Shown: positions 22,201 to 34,500, counted from the stretch's first letter. The stretch is 64,000 nt of DNA from Terfezia claveryi (GCA_015179025.1 WHUX01000092.1:150314-214313); one strand, 5' to 3'. Notes: a model not told the origin generated them from the sequence alone. Numbers and translations: made by a program.

Positions 22201-24522
22201 CTACGTCTCGAAATCATTTTGGTTGTAGGCAGCGTGCCTCCCACTCACCCACTTTACGTCCCACCCCAAGCCAAGCCCCGCGGAGGGTCTGTCCTCGCCG
22301 GTATACTCCCCGCAGCCGCGCATGACGCATTCGACGACGCCTGTGACGGGGTAGGAGGGGGGTTGTGTTCTTGTTGTTGGTGGTGTGGTGAGAGTGGGAG
22401 TGGAGGGGAGTTGTGATGTTGTTGTTGTTGTTATTGTTATTCTTGGTGGTGTGGTGGTAGTAGCAGTAGGAGAAGAAGTCTCTGCAAACACTCCTCTTTT
22501 CCAAAGACCTAATGTCGGGAAGCCGACGATGTCCCCGGTGGTGAAGTAATCAGCTGGTGCTGCTGATGAGGATGGTGCCTCTGCAACAGCAACGGGAATT
22601 GTGAATCGCGCGTACCCAGGAACTTTTTTGAGGGCATTGCTAAGGAGCAAATTTGCTTCCTTGGGAGTGAGGTGGGTGAGTGTGGAATTAATGTTTCTTT
22701 TTGAGTGGGATTGGAGAAGTGCGGAGAGGGAGTATTGAGGTTGGGACGTTGTTTCTATTGTTGTTTCTCTTGTTGTTGTTGTTGTTTCTGTTGTTGTTTC
22801 TGTTGCTGCTGCTGTTGTCGTTGTTGTTGTTACGGTGGTGATGGTGGTGGATGTGGGGTCTACTTGAGAAAACGACTTTCTCGTAGCAGCCATCTCTTCT
22901 GGATTCAGAAAGCGGATTTTCAGTGGAGGGATATTGATATCCCTGTGCTCTTCTTGTGGTGATGGTAGTGATAGCGGTGTTTTTATATTTGTACCTGTAC
23001 CTGTATCCGTATGTGTCTGTGTCTGTGTCTGTATACCTTTCTCATCCCACCGTCTCCTAAAATAAAACCTCCCATCAAAAAGCCTCCACTGCTGCTCCTC
23101 GCCAGGGACATTCGACAAGTGCATCTCTCCCCCCCCGGCCGCCGGGTCCGGCACAGTTCTATACCGGGGCTGCCTACTCAGGACCCACTTGACTCTGTCT
23201 GTATCATTGCACAGCCCCTCCGGCGTCCACAGGATCCCCCCGGCCGTGAATGCCCGGGGGGCGCTCGGCAGCGCCGAGGGGAAAAAGACCGCCGGCACGG
23301 CCTGGTTGCGTAGCGACCCTGCGTCAGGGCGATTAGCGGGCGTGAGGAGGTCAGCGAGTTTCTGCAGCGCCCGAGAGAGCGCAGGGATGTCGCGCGCCAT
23401 GTCTTCGGGGGGCAAGCGAGGGAGCGTGAGCCGCGCGGTGCCAGAGAAGGAGCAAATGGAGACGTTGGCGCCGCCGAGGGACTCTAATTTCATGGAGACG
23501 TTCGTGTCCTCGAGGAACACCCGGGAGTTGATTTTCCAGGCGAAGTTGACGAGGGAGAACCGGGAGAGTGCTTTGGGGAGGAGATGGGGGCGGCGGGGAG
23601 GTGCGGGGCCGGGGGCGGGGGCGGCTCCTCCGCCGAGGAGATGTCGGATTGCATTCCGCCGGGTGAGGGAGGTGTCTTTGTTTGTTGGGTCCTCCCACCA
23701 GGGGATTCCTTCAGCTCGACATGTAGCAATCAACCTCTCTTTTCCAATCCCAATCCTCCCCTCCCCATCCCTACCCCCATTGGCTGGAGGGCCACCGCGG
23801 ACCAGAAACGGCCGCAGGATGCTCAACCGCCCCACGGCGCCCCTCACCCCCTTCGACTCTGGCGGCTTCGCAATCGCCCTCATCCCCGCTATGCCGGCAT
23901 ACCCCGTGCCATTGATAATCCTCATGACCACCGTCTCCGCCTGGTCATCGATATGGTGCGCGAGCAGCAAATGCGAGATGTGGAGCTCCAGGCAGTGGCG
24001 GCTCAGCAACTGCCAGCGGTACTGCCTCGCTACAGTCTCGAAGGAGTTTTTGGGGCAGAGATGTAGCGGCGGTAGGCTTGGATGCGGGGGCTTGAGAGGG
24101 AGGACATGCGCGGTGAAATTGTATCTGCTGGAGAGGAAGGCCGCGGCAGAGTGCGCGTCGCTGGTGGAGGCTGGCCGCGTGAGATGGTCGACGATGAAGG
24201 CGTGGACGGTGGGCGCAGGGTCGGGGGCAGTGAGCAGCTGGGACGTCAGGTGCGCCAGGGCCATGGAGTCCACGCCGCCGGAGATGGCGAGCCCCAGCCG
24301 CGACGGGAGGCGCTGGTCGGGGCAGATTTTGCAGAGAAGATGTGTGAATTCCTCGGGGGTCACGGGGGGTGCGGGGGGGGCGGGAGGTGTGGGAAGGGCG
24401 AGGGGCGCGGGAGTGGTGCCCGCAGAGACATGCACATGGGTGGTGAGGGGCGCGTGGGGGGGATGTGGGGCCGCTGTGCGGCTGCGCAGGGTCAATTGTG
24501 GTCGTCGAGCTATCCGGAGCAT
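22201..24522 (-). CDS. tilS: tRNA(Ile)-lysidine synthase (TilS/MesJ, PP-loop ATPase)
   Basis: Single exon, 773 aa. The PP-loop SGGVDS lies at residues 81-86 within RLGLAISGGVDSMALAHL. It is followed by LLLAHHIDDQAETVVMRIINGTG and WWEDPTNKDTSLTRRNAIRHLL, the conserved N-type ATPase blocks of TilS. The enzyme adenylates and adds lysine to the wobble cytidine of AUA-reading tRNA-Ile; in fungi this acts on mitochondrial tRNA. The Arg-rich N-terminus (MLRIARRPQLTLRSR) looks like a mitochondrial presequence. The C-terminal half is much longer than bacterial TilS and is broken by Thr-rich low-complexity segments (about 22430-22460 and 22740-22850 on the genome). It starts 208 bp from the divergent SAM carrier, so the two probably share a promoter. 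Long plus-strand open frames over it (for example 23189-24556) are GC-rich shadows. Confidence 0.9.
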   Translation of the reverse strand: MLRIARRPQLTLRSRTAAPHPPHAPLTTHVHVSAGTTPAPLALPTPPAPPAPPVTPEEFTHLLCKICPDQRLPSRLGLAISGGVDSMALAHLTSQLLTAPDPAPTVHAFIVDHLTRPASTSDAHSAAAFLSSRYNFTAHVLPLKPPHPSLPPLHLCPKNSFETVARQYRWQLLSRHCLELHISHLLLAHHIDDQAETVVMRIINGTGYAGIAGMRAIAKPPESKGVRGAVGRLSILRPFLVRGGPPANGGRDGEGRIGIGKERLIATCRAEGIPWWEDPTNKDTSLTRRNAIRHLLGGGAAPAPGPAPPRRPHLLPKALSRFSLVNFAWKINSRVFLEDTNVSMKLESLGGANVSICSFSGTARLTLPRLPPEDMARDIPALSRALQKLADLLTPANRPDAGSLRNQAVPAVFFPSALPSAPRAFTAGGILWTPEGLCNDTDRVKWVLSRQPRYRTVPDPAAGGGEMHLSNVPGEEQQWRLFDGRFYFRRRWDEKGIQTQTQTHTDTGTGTNIKTPLSLPSPQEEHRDINIPPLKIRFLNPEEMAATRKSFSQVDPTSTTITTVTTTTTTAAATETTTETTTTTRETTIETTSQPQYSLSALLQSHSKRNINSTLTHLTPKEANLLLSNALKKVPGYARFTIPVAVAEAPSSSAAPADYFTTGDIVGFPTLGLWKRGVFAETSSPTATTTTPPRITITTTTTSQLPSTPTLTTPPTTRTQPPSYPVTGVVECVMRGCGEYTGEDRPSAGLGLGWDVKWVSGRHAAYNQNDFET

Positions 24523-24730
24523 CTCGTGGGGCTGGTGTTTATGTCGAGGTGTTTAAAGCAAGATGTTTATGTATAATAAATGTGTGTGCCGTATAAAACA
24601 TAAATAAATACATAAGTAAATAAATAATAAATAACCCTTCCCCCCCACTACCCCACTACCCCACCTACGCCCCCTCCATCCCACCTTCTTCCCCCTCCTC
24701 CCCCTCCCCACCTCTCCGCCCCCACAAATA
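24523..24730. promoter_or_regulatory. 208-bp bidirectional promoter between tilS and the SAM carrier
   Basis: This interval between two divergent start codons has an AT-rich half toward tilS, with AAATAAATAAATAA-like repeats, and a C/CT-rich half toward the carrier. It must hold both core promoters and 5' leaders. Co-regulation of the two presumptively mitochondrial genes is inference. Confidence 0.6.
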
Positions 24731-25648
24731 ATGCCCTCCCCCACCGAGCACACTCACACCCCCAGCCTCCCCCCCACCACGCTCTCCCTCCTCTCCGGCG
24801 CCTTCGCCGGCACGACTGTCGACACGACCCTCTTCCCTCTCGACACGCTCAAGACACGGCTCCAATCCCGCAGCGGCTTCCTCTCGAGCGGCGGCTTCCG
24901 GCACATCTATAGTGGCCTCGGTCCCGTCGTACTCTTCTCCGCGCCCTCCGCCGCGCTCTTCTTCGTCACCTACGACACGACCAAACGCCTGCGTCCCCTT
25001 CCCTCCTCCCCTGCCGGGACGCATATGGTAGCTGCGAGTCTCGGCGAGCTCGCAGCGTGCCTAGTCCGAGTGCCCACAGAGGTGCTGAAGCAGCGCGCGC
25101 AGGCAAAGCAGTTCGGCAACGCACGAGAAGCATTTAGGGAGATTTGGGGTCTGCGCAGTAGTGGGTGGGGGAGGTTCCTGAGGGAAATGTACCGCGGAGG
25201 AGGCGTTACCGTCATGAGAGAGATTCCGTTCACGGTTATTCAGTTCCCGCTGTGGGAGGCGTTGAAGTCGGGTTGGGCAAAGAGGCAAATGAAATTATCT
25301 ACTACGAATACGAATGCTCACGTCACCACCACCCCAATCGAATCTGCGCTCTTTGGATCACTCTCGGGTGCACTCGCGGCGCTGATAACAACGCCCCTTG
25401 ACGTCCTGAAAACGCGAATCATGCTCTCCCGTAGGCATCTTCAGAACCCCGAAACAATTACTGCCTCCTCAACCTCCTCCACTCCGAAAGCGCATTCAGC
25501 AGGATCAATACTCCGCGAAATACTCCGCGAGGAAGGGCCCCGCGCGCTAATGAAAGGCTGGGCCCCCCGGGTCATGTGGATTAGTATTGGGGGAGCGGTA
25601 TTTCTGGGGGCGTATGATGCTGCGAGGGTGGCCCTTGAGAGGCTGTAG
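24731..25648 (+). CDS. PET8: Mitochondrial S-adenosylmethionine carrier (Pet8 type)
   Basis: Intronless, 305 aa, the usual length of mitochondrial carriers. Three repeats each carry the carrier signature: PLDTLK (residues 36-41), PTEVLK (115-120) and PLDVLK (222-227). SGAFAGTTVDTTLFPLDTLK, VRVPTEVLKQRAQ and REIPFTVIQFPLWE are the blocks by which Pet8/SAMC is told from other carriers. It would exchange cytosolic S-adenosylmethionine for S-adenosylhomocysteine across the inner membrane, feeding mitochondrial tRNA, lipoate, biotin and quinone methylation reactions. The start is the first ATG after a CT-rich leader. Its partner across the shared promoter modifies a mitochondrial tRNA. It is convergent with the WDR48-type gene. 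Confidence 0.92.
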   Translation: MPSPTEHTHTPSLPPTTLSLLSGAFAGTTVDTTLFPLDTLKTRLQSRSGFLSSGGFRHIYSGLGPVVLFSAPSAALFFVTYDTTKRLRPLPSSPAGTHMVAASLGELAACLVRVPTEVLKQRAQAKQFGNAREAFREIWGLRSSGWGRFLREMYRGGGVTVMREIPFTVIQFPLWEALKSGWAKRQMKLSTTNTNAHVTTTPIESALFGSLSGALAALITTPLDVLKTRIMLSRRHLQNPETITASSTSSTPKAHSAGSILREILREEGPRALMKGWAPRVMWISIGGAVFLGAYDAARVALERL

Positions 25649-26137
25649 TAGTGGGGGAGTGGGCGTAATATAAATCTATTTCTTTCTTTTCTTTTATATT
25701 TAGACTTGTGAGATTTGAAACTATCCAACTGGGTGGATAGAAATAATAAATACGCTTACATTACGGGACTTCATGATCATGCCATACTTTGAGTTATTGT
25801 TACTGTTTTTATTATTTAATAATAATAATAAAAATATATATATCATCTTAATAATTCCTCTTATCTTTTAATATATTTATCTTCCCAGTCAGGTTAGAAA
25901 AAAAACAAAAGTAAAAAGTAACAGTGCAATTCAGGGTAACCAGCCATTCCCCAAACTTACTCTCTAAGTGAACAAAAAAAAAAAAAACTTATAATATATA
26001 CGGTATACGTTCTGGTCCCGTTGCGGAATCCAGTCCATTCCGGTATACACAGTATATCCCGAATTTGGTAACCGAAGACTGTATAGCGGAATAGAGAGAT
26101 AACGTTTGTATATACAGCTCAAGTCCCTCCCCCTCAA

Positions 26138-26155
26138 CCCCCCCCCCCCCCCCCC
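26138..26155. repeat. C18 homopolymer tract
   Basis: Eighteen consecutive C residues, the longest C run in the window. Confidence 0.9.
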
Positions 26156-26569
26156 TTTCCTACCAGAATCTAGCCATGAACTGTAAATTCATTGAAACAG
26201 GATGCCAGATTCTTAATTGCAAAAAAGCGCCATTCTCCAGTGCCTTCGAGAAAAATAAGAATAATAAATCTACATAACTTTGTGATTTGTAGAGCAAATT
26301 GCTACAGTCTAGACATTTTTTCCGTCATTTTATGGAAATAGGGCTGTGAAAGTGCTACTGTACGAAAAGTTTTTGTCCTAGTACTAAACAAACACTACTT
26401 CATACTTACTACCAACTGCCTCTAATAAAGCAAAAAAGAAAAGAAAAAAGCATTAGAATCAGAGAAAAGCCACCATAATACACGCATTATTTACGAAAGG
26501 AAGGGAGGAAGGGTATATTCGACCCCTTTCACGACAGGACCCCCTGCCACGCTGAATTACCAATAAATA

Positions 26570-26619
26570 CTATTACTACTACTACTGCTGCTGCTGCTGC
26601 TACTACTACCACTACTACT
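26570..26619. repeat. ACT/CTG mixed trinucleotide repeat
   Basis: TACTATTACTACTACTACTG runs into CTG units and back into CTA/ACT units; about 16 triplets, non-coding. Confidence 0.85.
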
Positions 26620-26826
26620 CCTATCCTCTCCCCAGCATAATTACATCAACATACATCAGGGTAACCATAAAAAGCCACAACATTCAACAACTCTAGTGCC
26701 AAAACAACTTTGGCAAAACCCTCCTCTGACTGCCTCTCTTCGTCTTCTTCTCCCTATCCTTCCCCTTGCCCCTTTCACCGGTCCCCCACCCAACCAGACT
26801 CTCACCCCGTGCGTCGAAACCATCCC

Positions 26827-29800
26827 CTATGACGATTCCGATGTCTCCACGACCGTCGACTCCCCCGAAACCCTCGCCCCTTCTACACCACCCCTCTCCT
26901 CCTCCTTCTCCTTCGCCTGCACCTCCTGCATCCTTTTCCAATCCTTTCTGCGATAATACAGCGCTACATCCCCCCCACTCTTCCAAATATGGCTTCGTAG
27001 CGTCGTCAATGTCTGATTCGGATGGACCACCTGTCCCTGACAAACCAACTCCAACCAGTCCTCAGGCCTGAGTGGTCCCACTGGCACTGGCAGTGGCACT
27101 GTTGCTGCTGCTGTCGCTGTTTCTGCTTCTGTTGTCACCACTCCACCCTCTGCGGCGGGAGGAGCCCCATCCGTTTTCGGCTCCAATGGCAAGGTAAGGG
27201 CGTATTCGGGAGGAAGCCTTTCCGCTACATAACCAATAACCTTCCTACACCGCAACATTCTGTTTGCATTTAACCTACTGACTCCCGTCTCCGTCGCTGC
27301 TGCTGTACCCCCACTTGTTCCCCCCGTGCCACTGCCTACAATCCCAATTTGCGGTAACAACGCCTCCCATGGGACTAGCACAAAGCTAATCTTGAATGGC
27401 TCCTTCACAGGTAACTTGTTCAACAACAACACCTCGCCCAGCCACGCCGGAGCATGCTCTTCTAGCAGCTCTATATCCGCCGCCTCCGCCACCGAGCCTG
27501 CCGTTCCGCGATATAGGTCCGAGACGCCGCCTGAATCCGGATGGTCTGATTGGATTATGATTGCCGTGTTTGGGGGGAGAGTGAGTAATGGTGCTTCAGT
27601 TGCGGGGCAGGGAGTGAGTTTTGAGACATGTTGTTGCTGTTTGTCCCTCTCCTCGGGAGCACAGCATGATGCGCGCAGTTTCTTTATCAAACCACCTAGC
27701 GTTTCTTCGTAAATAGGTTCTGCAGTGGCGGCGTGGGTGATGCTGCTGGCGTTGGAGTTGTTGGGTTCGGATTCAGATGACGGTTTCCTGTCATCACCGA
27801 CACCATTGAAGGTGGGTTTACTGCTGGGGTCGTTTTTGGATTTTTTCGAGCCGAGGCGGAATTTCCCTAAGCCGCCCAGGAAACTGCCCTGGCCTTGGGT
27901 ACCTCCTTCAAAGGGCACTTCGGTGGAAGGAGAGGCGGGAGTAGGGATGGATTCGCCTTGGGTAGGTTGAGCCCCGGAACTGGCGGCGGAAAAGTAGTCT
28001 ACTGTAGGGGACCTGGGCGTTTGCATAGATGTGCGAATGGGAGTTGTGGTTTCATTATCATCTGTTATAGGCTCTGCGGGTGGCAAGACTCCTGGGGAAG
28101 CTAGAGCAATAGAAAACCCGGGGGTTTGTGGGAACGTTGCAGCGTGTGGTGTAGCCACCCCTTCGGAAATTGGCGAGTCAATAGTTCCATGATCGATTGC
28201 AACATTTGGGATGGATAATTGCCGAAGTTTTGCGGGTCGCTTTCCACTATTTTCTTTATCAAGTGATTCCCTATACTCTACATCTTTGCGGAGTTCTTCT
28301 GTGATTAGCTTGTCAAAAAGACACCTCAGTACCCATCTACCCAGATTGATTCTCTGGTCTTCCTTGAATTCAGCTTCAGTCTCAAAATCAATTTCATCCG
28401 CGTACATTTCAGCGTCGAAGCAATAATTCTCTTCAAGTACGCAGGTAAGTTGTCCTGTTCTGGTATCGACTTGACACCAGTTGGCTACAGCTTCAACGGT
28501 ATTGACTTCTGCCGCTACATCTTCCAGGTCTCGTTTTCCATAAGAGTTGATTGGTTTACAACGTATTAGATCCCACATTACGACATTACCTGCAGTGTCG
28601 AGGGTTAGAACTCGCCGGCGGTCGTTGAGAAGGAAATGCTTGATTAGCCCGTCTTGTCCTTTGATTGTTTCCAGTGGATTCTCATCGATGGGTATCGTGT
28701 CTTTGGGGTCTGTGTCCAACATAGCCTCAGACATAGATGATTGTCTCGCACTAGCAACAGAGTAGACAGTTACAGCGTCAGGATCGCGGACGAGTGGTGA
28801 AGTTGTGGATAGTCGCAAGATAGAAGAGATCGGAATTGTAGAGATAGGTTTTGCCGTCAGAGATGGAGATGCAATAGAGTTGTGGGATCCATGAGCGACA
28901 TGCCCATCAGGTCGAGATCGAGCGCTTGTAATCGAAGAAGCATGCGGACGGCCAATGACAGGGCTCTTTGCAACCTCTACATCCGTATCCACATCTAGCC
29001 AGCGCTTGATACTCGATGATGAAGTTGTTGTCCAAAGGTAGTCGCCGCTGGAGACAACTTTCCGAACACCTTCCCTCTCTTGTGCTACAGCTACACATAG
29101 TCCCTCGTCAATCTCCTTAACATTCCTGATATCCGTTTTGGCGACTAACCCAGTCCGATCACTAGAGTAGAATATATCCAGGCGGGGGTGTGAGGAAAAT
29201 AGTGACCAGACACTGTCATTGTGCATGCTGAGGGTATGAAGACACCGTCCTCCAGTCAAACTCCACATCTTGATTGTCGTATCTGAAGATGCACTGAGAA
29301 CATAATCACCCTGCTCGCTGACCAACAGCGCACGGATATTGTCTGTATGTCCAACGAACTTCGTCACTTGCTTCCCAGACCGTGGATCCCAAAGTCGGAC
29401 TATGCTCTCTGGACCTCCGCTCGCTAATACCCCACTACCATGGGCAAGTGCATACACACTGCCCTTGGGATTCGTTTCCGCCTTCCCTTCATCTTTGATA
29501 TCAATCTCCATCGTTTGGCCTCTGCCTGCTAAATCCCATATCCTGATTTTCCGGTCCAAACCCCCAGATGCTACCCATCCACCAGAGCCATCTCGGGGAG
29601 ATACTAGACATTTGACATAATCTGTATGGTTTCCTATGGTCTCTGGGCCTTCTGCTGTCGAGCTCTGAGGTCGCCATAGCTTGACTGTGAGATCCGAGGA
29701 GCAGGATACCACGGCCTCGTCGTTAAGAGTAAGAATAATGTCGTTTACCCAGTGAGTATGCGCCTGGACTTGGGTTTTGAGCGTGGTCGCGGGGTTCTCG

Positions 29801-30020
29801 TTGCTGGAAGGATCCGCTGATTTGCGCTGGAGGCTCACGCCAAGGTCCCAGGCGCAAATGACACCATCGCGGCCGGCAGAGTAGCTGTGGATTGAATCAG
29901 TGAATTGCTCATATACTGTGAGGGGGGGAATGTGCACAGTGTTCCCTCAGCGGCCACAGCCAAGCTGTTTACGCCGAGCCGGTGGCCATCAGAATTGGCA
30001 AACGGTAAAACTGTAGCCAT
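26827..30020 (-). CDS. WDR48: WDR48/UAF1-like WD40 protein with C-terminal ubiquitin-like domain (deubiquitinase partner)
   Basis: Model: complement of 26827-29884 and 29938-30020, 1046 aa. The 53-nt intron (donor GTGCAC, acceptor CACAG) joins ..AAEGTL to YSAGRDGVICAWD, restoring the first WD blade. Six to seven blades follow, with HTHWVNDI..SCSSDLTVKLW, NHTDYVKCL..GGLDRKIRIWD, ASGGPESIVRLWD, GHTDNIRALL..SASSDTTIKMW and HNDSVWSLF. A long Ser/Pro-rich linker leads to the C-terminal domain (AWLGEVLLLNKLPVKEPFKISF..LRSHIWKSGGDVALYYRRK), characteristic of WDR48/Bun107 proteins. In animals WDR48 (UAF1) activates USP1, USP12 and USP46; in fission yeast Bun107 binds Ubp9. The equivalent partner here is not in the window. 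It is divergent from the dynein gene across 1.5 kb. Confidence 0.9.
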
Positions 30021-31555
30021 GGAAATATGGAGAATATAGTCGTTAGTCCTGGATGCAGTTCACCATTGGGCTTTTTCGATCAATGGTATGGATGTTGTAA
30101 ATAGACGTGGGTGGTCTGCAACGGGATTTAGTTACATACCGTAGCTTATGCGCTGCCTGGCCTTTCGTGCCATTGCAGCACGGGAATTGACGCACGCAGT
30201 GCTGAGAGTGGGTTGCGGCAGGAGACCCTCAGGAGATGGTGATCCTGCAGATATGGAGGGTGGAGGGATGAATCATAGAAGGAAAGGAGAGCAGCTCACG
30301 GCGCGCGGGTGGGACGAGACTCTCAGGCCTACTATTAGCATGAGTGTTGATAGGTAGATGTTAGATGTGGGGGAATGCAGCAGTTCAGGTGATGTAGGCT
30401 TGAAAGGTTCCATATGCAGCGGGCATGTGCACACGTGACGCCAAGCCAACACCCCCCCCCCCGGGGGCCTTGGCGTTTGTTGTTTGGACCCGGCCATTGC
30501 TATGCGTCGAGTTGTTTGCATTGAAATCGTCAAACGGGCAAAAAGAGCAGCTGCAATCACAGTTGCAAGCCGTTTCAGGTTCCTGTGGATGAGCTGCCTG
30601 CTGGGGCCCTGGCTTCGGTATCCACCAGAATCTAAACTACATACAGTACATATGTAACTATGTATGTTCATGCTGCATAAGTTAGATGGAAGTAGGATAG
30701 GTACAGTAGGTTATATGGTATGTCTGTATTTAATTTATGGCAGGTACAGGTACTGGTCTGGTACCGGTACCTGGAAGATGACCCCCTCCCAGCTGGTTAC
30801 AGCGATTGACCGTTCGATGGGATGGATGGCTCGATGGGATGCGAGCGACTAGAGTATATTAGGATTAAGCGTGCTAAATACTGTACAGGTCTTTCAGGTG
30901 CAGGCCGGGTATCCTTTATGGGCCGAGCGTTTGACAGAAGTTCATTATCCCAAGCAAGTTCTACTATTGAGACAGATAACGAGGGGTACCTAGTGCAACC
31001 AGACTACGTAGAACTGGCTAAACCTACGAGGGTCTGATCGAGACTAGCTAAACCAACACTTATACCGGTATCCCATCTGGTAGATTTTCAATTTGCTGCC
31101 ATCCATGCCGCTCTAATAATGCTTGGCTGGTCACATCTTCCGCCAACCCCCAAAGACCTAGTCTGCACTACCTAATGTAGTGGGCACGAGAACTAACCTA
31201 GTTAGGCGCCAACAGTTGTATGTACAAGCCAACCAGACTAGTACAAGCCCAAGACGCCCGGTTTGCCACTAGCGCTAAAATAAAACCTTTGTACATACCA
31301 GACCCTCTTTCAGAGGTCCAGACTACCAAAAACCCACCAACCACAAATTAGGTACAGCTGCTACAAAGGTATCGGCTGCAGGTAGTATGTAGGTACATAG
31401 ATGTGCACTGAGCAGCTCTACCCCATCACTCTTGCCCCCTTTCTTTCTCACCATCTCACCCCCAACCTTCCATGTTAGTTTTTCAACATAGTTGAAAGCA
31501 CCCAAAACACCCATAAACACCCATAAACACCCGTTCCGAGGTTCAACGACTCAAT
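30021..31555. promoter_or_regulatory. Divergent intergenic region between WDR48-like and dynein genes
   Basis: No supported coding region. It contains a C11 tract (30452-30462), a GGTACC-rich palindromic stretch (about 30742-30775) and, just upstream of the dynein ATG, a tandem AACACCCATA-like repeat (about 31498-31530). Both promoters must lie here. Confidence 0.55.
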
Positions 31556-34500
31556 ATGGATCCTGCGGTGCCCACGCCAGGAGGGTCTGGGCCGTCCGCC
31601 GCATCCCTTATTCCTCCATACAATCCACAGATTCTGCTCGAATACCTGGTGGAGGTGTTGAAGGTAACGCTGGGTGCTTGTGATGGAGAAATCCAGTCGA
31701 ATGGGAGTTTACTTTCAGCCTCGAGAAAGGGGGAGACGTTGGAGAAATGTCGACGATTTGCGTCGAGCTCAGAAACCTCACAATGTGCCATTTATGTCCT
31801 AAAGGAGGTCCTTGAGACGGAAGAAGCTACCCCAGATAACACTTGTATGTACTCTGTAGATTTAGATTACGTTGAACATTGAACCGGCGAACTGACACGG
31901 TACAGCTCCCCTAACCACTGTCGTATCGCAAACCCATGTTTACACTCTCACTACCGACCTGACATCTTCCACAAATACCGTAGCTTCCATAGCATTCATC
32001 AAGCGCCCTCAGCCGCTTGATGCCAACGTTCTTCTTCAGTCCCAAGTTCAGATAATAAACCTTCCCGGAGCTGTGACCCTGGGTACTGGAGGCCAGAGCG
32101 CTGTTTCACCGTTTGAAATTCTGCATTCAGTAGTGCATTTAGCTTTAGGGCCATATTTCGATGCATATACAAAAGGCCAGGAAGCACAGAACAGTGGACG
32201 GAGTAATAAATTTGTGGACGCAGAAGCAAAGACAGGTAAGCCCTCACGAAACGGATTATCCGGAGTGCAATTGGATTTTGGAATAGGATGCTGATACTTG
32301 CTATAGGTATTCCGGTCACAAAAAAGAAGCTTGCGGAGTTAGAGCTCTCACTTTTGCACTTACAACAAAATATCGAGATACCCGAACTTTCCTTAACCCT
32401 TCACCCCATCATTCAGAAGGCCATAGACCAGGTACGTTCGCCCTGGCCTTTTTCATGATGCTGTCAATGTTGATAAACAATAGGCTAGAGAGACAAATAC
32501 CCGTGCTACAATAGACCTGATACCGTCCGGCATTCTTAATGATACTGCTTTTCTTAATGCACTTCAGGCCACTGTGGGTTCGTGGGTCAAGTCCATTCGT
32601 TCCGTCGCAGAGATGTCACGGGATATGGAGAATGGCACGGCGACTCAGGAGATCAACTTCTGGCTGTCCATGGAAACTGCGCTGCGGGGGATTGAGGACC
32701 AGCTACGGAGTGATGGTGTGGCCCTCACTTTGGAAGTGTTGAAGCACGCAAAGCGATTCTTAGCCACAGTCAGTTTCATTGCCGACACTGGTTTGAAAGA
32801 GGCCAATGATTTGGGTATGTTTGATCCCGCCACAGTGAAAATTGGGGGAACGTCTGGCTGACATCTCAAAGTCCAGAAATACAATCAACTCATGCGCGAA
32901 TTCCCTCTGGACGAACTACTATCTGCTACCACGCTCTCCAAGGTTCAGCATGCTGTCGTTCAGATTTTCAGCCACTTGAACAAGAAGCTGAAAATTTGCC
33001 CATACCCAATTAAACGTGCCCTGCCGCTGGTGGGTGCGATATCAGCTGATCTTGATGCTCAGCTTCATGCCCTTCTCAGTGGGCGTCGGTTGATGCATCT
33101 CGAATACAAGGATTTTGAGTCCTTGATGAATGTGGCAGAAGGGATTTTCAGGACTTGGAATGAGAATCTGAAGGACTTCCAAAATGTCACGAGAGACGTG
33201 ATGAAGAAGCGAGGCGAGCGATTCATTCCCGTCAAAGTCACCCCAAGACATCAAAAGACGCAAGAGAGGCTTGCATATATCAAAGGCTTCAGGCATTCTC
33301 ACGAGCAGTTGGCTCGGACCATTAGCAATGTGCTTGGGCCAGATACATTTGGCGGTGTTGGTGTAATTACAACTGGGCGGGAAGGAGCTGTTGCTGCTTT
33401 AGAGGATATTGGCGACGTCGATGCGGTGGAGGAAGTCGCTCAGGCATATGCCATTTTGAGAGACGTGGACGTTTTAGACGTTTCTCCAGAGGGGACCGAG
33501 ATATGGATCGCGGCTGAGAATGCCTACAATGAACGCACCTCGAGAGTTGAGAACTCCATCATTGCCCGTCTGAGAGATCGACTAGCAACGGCAAAGAACG
33601 CCAATGAGATGTTTCGAGTGTTCTCTAAATTCAACGCTCTTTTCATCAGGCCCAAGATTAGAGGTGCTATCCAGGAATATCAAGCTCAGTTGATAGAGAA
33701 TGTCAAATTAGATATCGCAGCGTTGCATGAGCGGTTCAAGCAGCAATATGGCCACTCTGAGGCGCATGCCATGGCTCAGCTTCATGATCTCCCTCCAATA
33801 TCAGGAGCTATTATTTGGGCTCGACAGATTGAGCGCCAGCTGAACGCCTATATGAAGAGGGTGGAGGACATTCTCGGAAACCAGTGGGGAATGTATCATG
33901 AAGGCCAGAAGCTTCAAGGCGAGAGCAACAGCTTCAAGAAAAAATTGGATACTAAGCCAGTATGTACTGAGAGAACTTGAATTTGCAAATGGCCCTTGGC
34001 TAATGATATTAGATTTTCGATTCATGGCAAAATGAGGTGATGAAAAGGAATATCTCCATCTCTGGTCGCCTCTTTAGTATTACTCGCAACAGAGCTGCCG
34101 GAAATACCCTAGAGCTTGTAGTTAATTTTGACCATCAAGTGATTGCCCTGTTCAAAGAAGTCAGGAATCTTATCTGGTTAAATTTCGCCGTACCTCATTC
34201 AATCACAAACGTCTCGAAGGAAGCAAAAAGGGTGTACCCATACGCAGTCAGTTTGATGGAAACGGTCCGGACTTTTGCACAGGTTAACCGTGTCATTGTT
34301 GAGATGTCCGATGTATCGATCCTCCTGAGTGGGTACCAGAATGATGTGCAGAACCTGATTATCAAGGGTATCCCCCTCAAGTGGGAAACCTTTGTCAATC
34401 AATATGATATTCACTTGCGCAATATCCATTATCTACCGAACGGATCAGTGGACCCGTCGGCCACAATGGCAACGCGAGAAAGTAGGCATGTCCAGTTTGT

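Larger units (their letters stand above)
25649..26826. other. Convergent intergenic region, no gene seen
   Basis: AT-rich 1.2 kb with AATAAT and TA dinucleotide repeats (about 25815-25845), a C18 tract at 26138-26155 and an ACT/CTG trinucleotide run (about 26570-26619). It presumably holds the 3' UTRs of both flanking genes. Confidence 0.6.

Noticed and set aside
23189..24556. 455-codon open frame on the plus strand
   Set aside because: Lies antisense to tRNA-lysidine synthase, whose PP-loop and other motifs are clear. The open frame follows from high GC content and has no family motif.
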